Of a stretch of DNA of 64,000 bases, positions 59,496-64,000 are shown piece after piece (positions within the stretch are counted from its first letter, which is position 1; every line of letters starts with the position of its first letter). The notes beneath the pieces are model-generated. The model ran no database searches. It was not told the origin of the DNA and worked only from the letters and a program-made list of their open reading frames with translations. A program made the translations under genes and the position numbers. Source of the DNA: an uncultured Clostridia bacterium (GTDB lineage Bacteria > Bacillota > Clostridia > Oscillospirales > Acutalibacteraceae); the NCBI GenBank assembly GCA_937876205.1, contig CALEII010000026.1, positions 1-64,000 of the forward strand. The letters run 5' to 3'.

Positions 59496-59557
59496 TATAT
59501 CACCTGCTAAAATAATATTCAATACATTTCTGCATATGATAAATGAAAAATAAAAAA

Positions 59558-59590
59558 TCAAATCCGCTATGGCAAAACCATAGCGGATGA
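59558..59590 (-). terminator. Terminator of the 46-aa peptide gene
   Basis: ATCCGCTATGG-CAAAA-CCATAGCGGAT, a perfect 11-bp stem; the minus strand continues with a T-run. Confidence 0.9.
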
Positions 59591-59610
59591 GATTCAGAAA
59601 AAGCTTGTAA

Positions 59611-59751
59611 TTAGATGAGGTCTGTGTCGATTGAGTATTCTTCTGCAAGGTTGCTGAAGAGATCTGCAAAAAGACCATCAAAGAGACCGAGCTTGATGAG
59701 GGGCTTGAGAAGCTTAAGAACGATCTTAATGAACTTGAGCATAAATTTCAT
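59611..59751 (-). CDS. Leaderless cationic amphipathic peptide, 46 aa
   Basis: Minus-strand ATG at 59749-59751, TAA at 59611-59613. It begins MKFMLKFIKIVLKLLKPLIK, with Lys at 2, 6, 9, 13, 16 and 20 on one face of a helix and Leu, Ile, Phe, Val on the other; the C-terminal half is Phe/Leu-rich, then acidic (AEEYSIDTDLI). An ATG 12 bases upstream is in frame but touches the AAAGG Shine-Dalgarno, so the later ATG is preferred. Own promoter and terminator, as for genes at 8442 and 11289. Membrane-active, PSM-like or partner-binding roles are guesses. Confidence 0.65.
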   Translation of the reverse strand: MKFMLKFIKIVLKLLKPLIKLGLFDGLFADLFSNLAEEYSIDTDLI

Positions 59752-59786
59752 TATAATAGCCATCCTTTCACTAATATGGTAATTTT

Positions 59787-59815
59787 ATTATACAATACCA
59801 TTTGAGGAAAATCAA
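59787..59815 (-). promoter_or_regulatory. Promoter of the 46-aa peptide gene
   Basis: Minus strand TTGATT (plus 59810-59815), 17 bases, TATAAT (plus 59787-59792). Confidence 0.7.
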
Positions 59816-59848
59816 GTATTTTTACAAAATTAAATTGTTAAATATTTG

Positions 59849-60496
59849 TTATAATATTGTTTCAGGCTCTTCATAAACAACACCATATGTATTAATTGTA
59901 ATTGATTCAATAACAACATCTTTGTTCGGTTTATCATTTGAGTTTGTCTTTACACTTGCAATTTCATCAACAACATCCATACCGTCTGTTACCATACCGA
60001 ATGCTGCATAATCACCGTCGAGATGAGGAGATGTTTGGTGCATAATAAAGAACTGACTGCCTGCCGAATCCATACTGTAGCCTGCACGTGCCATTGAAAT
60101 AACACCACGGATATGGCTTATGTCATTACCTTTATAGCCGTTGTTTGAGAACTCACCTTTTATTGAATATCCAGCATCACCGGTGCCGTTGCCGTCAGGA
60201 CAACCACCCTGAATCATAAAGTTTTCAATAACACGGTGAAAAATAAGTCCGTTATAAAAGCCTTTGTTTGCAAGAGAAATGAAATTCTTTACAGTGTTGG
60301 AGGCTTTGTCATAATAAAGTTCAACGGTAATTGTACCGAAATCTTTAACTTTAATTACAGCAACAGGGTTCTTACCATCTTCTGAAACCGAAGAATCTTC
60401 ATCCTTGGTCTGTGAAGGGTCTTTTGTGCAGCCTGATAAAGCAAAAACAGAAACAATTAGAGTAAATGCAAGAAAAATACTAATAACTTTTTTCAT
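59849..60496 (-). CDS. Cyclophilin-type peptidyl-prolyl isomerase lipoprotein
   Basis: 215 residues from ATG 60496 (AAAGGTGAT upstream). Signal peptide with lipobox L-S-G-C, so anchored outside the membrane. The cyclophilin core is intact: NFISLANKGFYNGLIFHRVI with catalytic Arg in F-H-R, ENFMIQGGCPDG, GVISMARAG, SQFFIMHQTSPHLDGDYAAF. It would help fold exported proteins. It lies 5 bases downstream of a degenerate paralogue. Confidence 0.93.
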   Translation of the reverse strand: MKKVISIFLAFTLIVSVFALSGCTKDPSQTKDEDSSVSEDGKNPVAVIKVKDFGTITVELYYDKASNTVKNFISLANKGFYNGLIFHRVIENFMIQGGCPDGNGTGDAGYSIKGEFSNNGYKGNDISHIRGVISMARAGYSMDSAGSQFFIMHQTSPHLDGDYAAFGMVTDGMDVVDEIASVKTNSNDKPNKDVVIESITINTYGVVYEEPETIL

Positions 60497-60501
60497 TTTA
60501 A

Positions 60502-61158
60502 TCACCTTTTATTTTTTAGAATAATTGTCGGCTTCGGAATACGCTCACCAAACGTTCTGACAGAAACTTTCTTTATTGAAAGAGGCTCTTTAATAACACC
60601 ATTGTCATTATCTGAGGAAGCAATTTCATCAATGATATCCATTCCCTCAATAACTTTGCCAAATGCAGTAAAATTATTGTCAAAATGCTTCTGATCTTTT
60701 GTAAGAATAAAAAACTTACCTGTAAGAGTATCTGAATCTGATGTTCTTATCATAGAAACAGTACCTCTTGTGTGTGAAAGTGAATTATTCTCGGCTTCGT
60801 CAACTGTATAGAACGGAGAAGAAAAATCACCATCAGGAACATCAGTCATAACAATGCAATTGTTTCTAACTTCAGTAAATGCCATTGTTTCATAAATATC
60901 TTCGTCGGCATATGCAATGAAGCTTGAAACGGCATTAGGAGCAGCATCATAATATAGTTCTATAATAATTTCAGAGCCATCAGATAATATAATCTCAGCC
61001 TGAGGATTCTTATTGATTTCCACAGTTATAATTTCATCACCGGTAGGATATTCATCATAAAAGTTATCATCATAATACTCATTGTCTGATTCACCTGTAC
61101 AGGCACTCAGACCAAGAAGCATAAACAATGCAAGAAATATACACAACAATCTTCTCAT
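60502..61158 (-). CDS. Degenerate cyclophilin-like lipoprotein
   Basis: 218 residues with a signal peptide and lipobox L-S-A-C. It aligns with the next gene over the cyclophilin domain (VSSFIAYADEDIYETMAFTE, SHTRGTVSMIRTSDSDTLTG, FFILTKDQKHFDNNFTAFGK), but F-H-R is replaced by F-T-E-V-R and the F-M-I-Q-G-G loop by IVMTDVPDGDF, so the isomerase residues are gone. Probably a binding or scaffold protein. It overlaps the upstream sugar transferase gene by 4 bases. Confidence 0.8.
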   Translation of the reverse strand: MRRLLCIFLALFMLLGLSACTGESDNEYYDDNFYDEYPTGDEIITVEINKNPQAEIILSDGSEIIIELYYDAAPNAVSSFIAYADEDIYETMAFTEVRNNCIVMTDVPDGDFSSPFYTVDEAENNSLSHTRGTVSMIRTSDSDTLTGKFFILTKDQKHFDNNFTAFGKVIEGMDIIDEIASSDNDNGVIKEPLSIKKVSVRTFGERIPKPTIILKNKR

Positions 61159-62525
61159 TCTTTATTCTCCTTTTTATTCTTGAAGCCTTCTGTACTTTCC
61201 TTCATAAAAAGAACTTTTACAGTTAGCAGTATAAGCTTGAAATCAAGGAAAAATGAAAACTTCTGTATATATACAAGGTCAAGAAGCAATTTATCATAAG
61301 GAGTTGTATTGTATTTACCCATAACCTGAGCATAACCTGTCAGTCCTGCCTTAACTTTTGTTCTGAACGGGAATTCGGGTATTTGTTTTGTATATGCCTC
61401 GTGATGCTCGATTCTTTCAGGTCTGGGACCGACAACAGACATCTCACCTATGAGAATATTGAAAAGCTGAGGCAATTCATCAAGTCTCAGTCGTCTGATA
61501 ACCTTGCCGACAGGTGTAATCCTCGGGTCTTCATCAGTAGCAGGAATAACACTGTCACCTTTTTCCGCATCAACAATCATACTTCTGAATTTCAGTATTT
61601 CAAATACTTTTTCATTCAGAGTAACACGCTTCTGCTTATAAAAAACGGGACCGCCGTCATAGAGTTTTATTGCGAGAGCAATAGCAAGCATAACAGGAGA
61701 TGTAACAACTATACCGACCAGAGAAATCACAATATCAGTCAGACGCTTGAAAAAACGCTGCCCGTCAGTCAACGAACAATTTCGGCAGATTACAAGAGGT
61801 GAATCAAACTGCTCAAGTGTTTTTGCGCCTCTTATCATTATGTCAGATATTCGGGGCGGAAGAAAAACCTCAATGTCATTTTCATAACAGAATTTGAGAA
61901 GATCATTTCTGACACTGCTTTCAAGTCTGCAGATGATAACATATTTGTAACCCTTTATACGCTCTTTGACTTCTTCAAAGTTATTGTGCGAGAAAGGTGA
62001 ATCATTTATGTACTGAATTGTTTCACAGATTCTGTACTGATCTTCACGCTCAAGAAGCTTATAAACGATGTCTTCAGCTTTTTTATCTCCATAAACCAGC
62101 AATAGCTCCTTTACGGTAGAAAATTCTTTATTGAATTTAAAAATTATAACAGTCCACACAACACTAATAACAATCTGAACTGCTGTCATCAATACAGTCT
62201 GCCACACAGGAAGAAATGCTCTGTGAACAAGACTCAGCTGCAGATATGCAATAACATTAAGCACCATCAGACTGATTATATGAGACAGAATTATATTGAA
62301 TTGCTTGTTATATCCGACCTTCAGTGCACCCATCATCTTGAAAAATCCGATAAGTGCAGCACAATAAAGAACAACCATCAGATAACCACCCGAATCAAGG
62401 GGTGCTTCAAGAACCTTATTATAACCACTAAAGAGAACATAAGCAAAAATAAGCGTATGAATTGTTATAATAACAAAGGAATATAGCAGTTTATACAAAG
62501 CTAATGCTTTTTGTTTACTGTCCAT
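61155..62525 (-). CDS. Polyprenyl-phosphate sugar-1-phosphate transferase (exopolysaccharide type)
   Basis: 456 residues. Four N-terminal membrane helices, a CoA-binding-like region (KAEDIVYKLLEREDQYRICE), a fifth helix (ISLVGIVVTSPVMLAIALAI) and the C-terminal catalytic domain with GGPVFYKQKRV, KFRSM, the D-E-L-P-Q segment (RRLRLDELPQLFNILIGEMS) and VGPRPER. It moves sugar-1-phosphate from a UDP-sugar to undecaprenyl phosphate, starting surface polysaccharide. No good Shine-Dalgarno at ATG 62525. Overlap with a cyclophilin-like gene is unusual for this family. Confidence 0.92.
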   Translation of the reverse strand: MDSKQKALALYKLLYSFVIITIHTLIFAYVLFSGYNKVLEAPLDSGGYLMVVLYCAALIGFFKMMGALKVGYNKQFNIILSHIISLMVLNVIAYLQLSLVHRAFLPVWQTVLMTAVQIVISVVWTVIIFKFNKEFSTVKELLLVYGDKKAEDIVYKLLEREDQYRICETIQYINDSPFSHNNFEEVKERIKGYKYVIICRLESSVRNDLLKFCYENDIEVFLPPRISDIMIRGAKTLEQFDSPLVICRNCSLTDGQRFFKRLTDIVISLVGIVVTSPVMLAIALAIKLYDGGPVFYKQKRVTLNEKVFEILKFRSMIVDAEKGDSVIPATDEDPRITPVGKVIRRLRLDELPQLFNILIGEMSVVGPRPERIEHHEAYTKQIPEFPFRTKVKAGLTGYAQVMGKYNTTPYDKLLLDLVYIQKFSFFLDFKLILLTVKVLFMKESTEGFKNKKENKE

Positions 62526-62589
62526 TACAGATACGAGGATTCATATGACCTGAAGTATTGAAATGAATCCGTCTCCCTCCAAATCCCGA

Positions 62590-62616
62590 AAAGGTGACAC
62601 ATTTGTGCCACCTTAT
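62590..62616 (-). terminator. Terminator of ftsH
   Basis: AAGGTGGCACA-AAT-GTGTCACCTT on the minus strand followed by TTTT, 7 bases after the ftsH stop. Confidence 0.8.
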
Positions 62617-62622
62617 TACGGT

Positions 62623-64000
62623 TTATTCTTCAGAAACGATATCGGAAAAAGGCTGAGAATCATCAGCGGTTGAATCCGATTCTTCTTCAACAAAATTATT
62701 ATCCATAAGAGCAAGAAAATCTTTTTCACCGATTTTTTCGTGCTTGATAAGATATTCAGCAACCCTCTCAAGCTGATCTGCGTGCTCCTTAAGGATTGTT
62801 TCACATCTGTTATATGAGTCTGAAATAATGTTACTTACAACTTCATCAATTCTTGAAGCAACATTTTCCGAATAATTTCTGACATTGGAATAGTCTCTGC
62901 CAAGGAATACTTCATTATGACCGGAACCGAATGAAATAGGACCGATTTCTTCACTCATACCGTACTTTGTGACCATATTACGGGCAGTTTCAGAGGCTCT
63001 TTCAATATCATTTGATGCACCTGTAGAAATGTCACCGAAAATGATAGACTCTGCAACTCTGCCACCAAGAAGAACAACAATATTATCAAGCATTGTGTTC
63101 TTTGTAAGGTGCATACTGTCTTCCTGAGGTCTGTGAAGTGTATAACCTGCAGCCATTCCTCTGGGAATGATTGAAACTTCCCTGACAACATCCTGAGTTT
63201 CAAGATGATAAGTTGCAACAGCGTGACCTGCTTCGTGATAAGCAGTGATTTTTTTATCTTTTTCATTTATCTTATGAGACTTCTTTTCAGTACCGACAAC
63301 AACTCTGACTGTAGCATCTTCAATTTCATTCATTGTGATGGCACGTTTTGCCCTTCTCGCAGCAAGCAGAGCTGCTTCATTGAGAAGGTTTTCAAGGTCG
63401 GCACCTGTAAATCCAGCAGTATCAAATGCGATTTTATGAAGCTCAACATCGGGAGCAAGGGGCTTACCCTTAGCGTGAACTCTGAGAATGTCTTCTCTTC
63501 CCTTAACATCGGGATAACCGACTGTAATTTGCCTGTCAAATCTGCCGGGACGAAGTAATGCAGGGTCAAGAATATCAGGTCTGTTGGTTGCTGCAATAAC
63601 AATGACACCTTCATTTATACCGAAACCGTCCATCTCAACAAGCATCTGATTAAGTGTCTGCTCACGCTCGTCGTGGCCGCCACCCATTCCTGCGCCTCTG
63701 TGTCTGCCGACAGCATCAATTTCATCAATAAAAATAATTGACGGTGCCTCTTTTTTTGCCTGCTGGAAAAGGTCTCTCACTCGGGAAGCACCGACACCAA
63801 CATACATCTCAACAAAATCAGAACCCGAAATTGAGAAGAATGGAACATCAGCTTCACCTGCAACCGCCTTAGCAAGAAGAGTCTTACCTGTACCCGGAGG
63901 GCCAACAAGAAGAACGCCCTTAGGGATTCTTGCACCAAGCTCATTAAACTTCTGAGGAGAACGAAGGAAATCAACAAGCTCAGCAAGCTCTTCTTTCTCC
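62623..64000 (-). CDS. ftsH: ATP-dependent zinc metalloprotease FtsH, N-terminal part outside the window
   Basis: 459 residues are inside the window and the frame runs on past 64000. AAA+ domain: Walker A GPPGTGKT, pore loop [16 protein letters not shown], Walker [13 protein letters not shown], second-region-of-homology [18 protein letters not shown]. Zinc protease: [12 protein letters not shown] (H-E-x-x-H) and the distal Asp in the [20 protein letters not shown] region. Membrane-bound protease for misfolded membrane proteins. The N-terminal membrane helices lie beyond the window edge. Confidence 0.95.
   Translation of the reverse strand, partial: EKEELAELVDFLRSPQKFNELGARIPKGVLLVGPPGTGKTLLAKAVAGEADVPFFSISGSDFVEMYVGVGASRVRDLFQQAKKEAPSIIFIDEIDAVGRHRGAGMGGGHDEREQTLNQMLVEMDGFGINEGVIVIAATNRPDILDPALLRPGRFDRQITVGYPDVKGREDILRVHAKGKPLAPDVELHKIAFDTAGFTGADLENLLNEAALLAARRAKRAITMNEIEDATVRVVVGTEKKSHKINEKDKKITAYHEAGHAVATYHLETQDVVREVSIIPRGMAAGYTLHRPQEDSMHLTKNTMLDNIVVLLGGRVAESIIFGDISTGASNDIERASETARNMVTKYGMSEEIGPISFGSGHNEVFLGRDYSNVRNYSENVASRIDEVVSNIISDSYNRCETILKEHADQLERVAEYLIKHEKIGEKDFLALMDNNFVEEESDSTADDSQPFSDIVSEE

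Noticed and set aside
59496..59681. 62-residue N-terminal extension of CwlD
   Set aside because: It lacks family similarity, overlaps the terminator of the peptide gene, and the ATG at 59495 has the only good Shine-Dalgarno.

Overview
The window looks like chromosomal DNA of an endospore-forming, low-GC Firmicute, most probably a gut clostridium of the Oscillospiraceae/Ruminococcaceae type. The basis is a spoIIR and a cwlD gene, a CIRCE/HrcA-controlled dnaK operon, clean sigma-A-type promoters (TTGACA-N17-TATAAT), AGGAGG-type ribosome binding sites, many rho-independent terminators, and several intracellular or secreted sugar-degrading enzymes. The taxonomic guess is inference; the spore-former call rests on recognised genes.

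Layout. 1-4 kb: the 3' end of a CofE-like ligase, a newly read 50-residue peptide gene, an SGNH/CE2-like esterase, a MATE exporter, tRNA-Trp, a truncated tRNA-Trp copy and a CAU tRNA. 4-11 kb: a secreted beta-helix protein, a ceramidase-like hydrolase, nagA and a two-gene glycosyltransferase operon, with two very small amphipathic-peptide genes. 11-20.8 kb: DegV-like protein, trmL, a pyridoxamine kinase, tRNA-Arg, der, a DUF512 radical SAM protein, rpmF/yceD, pgi and a D,D-carboxypeptidase. 20.9-31.4 kb: mtaB, a two-component system, murC, a PHP phosphatase, ispE, spoIIR, a HAD phosphatase and an MscS channel. 31.5-36.3 kb: hrcA-grpE-dnaK-dnaJ with two CIRCE operators. 36.3-41.3 kb: nucleotidyltransferase/ABC exporter pair, FliB-like methylase and a lipid kinase. 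41.4-44.2 kb: a four-tRNA cluster followed by a small accessory island. 44.3-49 kb: a second two-component system and the feoA-feoB iron operon with repeated palindromes. 49-52.6 kb: a GH28 pectinase-like enzyme, rpsF-ssb-rpsR and a VanY-like carboxypeptidase. 52.8-64 kb: M28 peptidase, lipoprotein, XRE regulator, phosphatase-like protein, cwlD-radA operon, two cyclophilin-like lipoproteins, a polyprenyl-phosphate sugar transferase and ftsH (cut by the window end).

Most of the window is housekeeping. The less ordinary material is at small scale. Three stand-alone genes of 31-46 codons (8442, 11289, 59751) each have their own promoter, Shine-Dalgarno and terminator and encode leaderless amphipathic helices, and a similar helix ends the secreted beta-helix protein at 4060. 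A further peptide with a Y-x-x-P motif sits at 440-592 and is divergently transcribed from the esterase with overlapping -35 boxes. The island after the tRNA cluster carries a phage-head-morphogenesis-like protein and a membrane protein. It is bracketed by two different sets of three short direct repeats with 20- and 21-bp periods. No CRISPR array, rRNA or recognisable transposase was seen.
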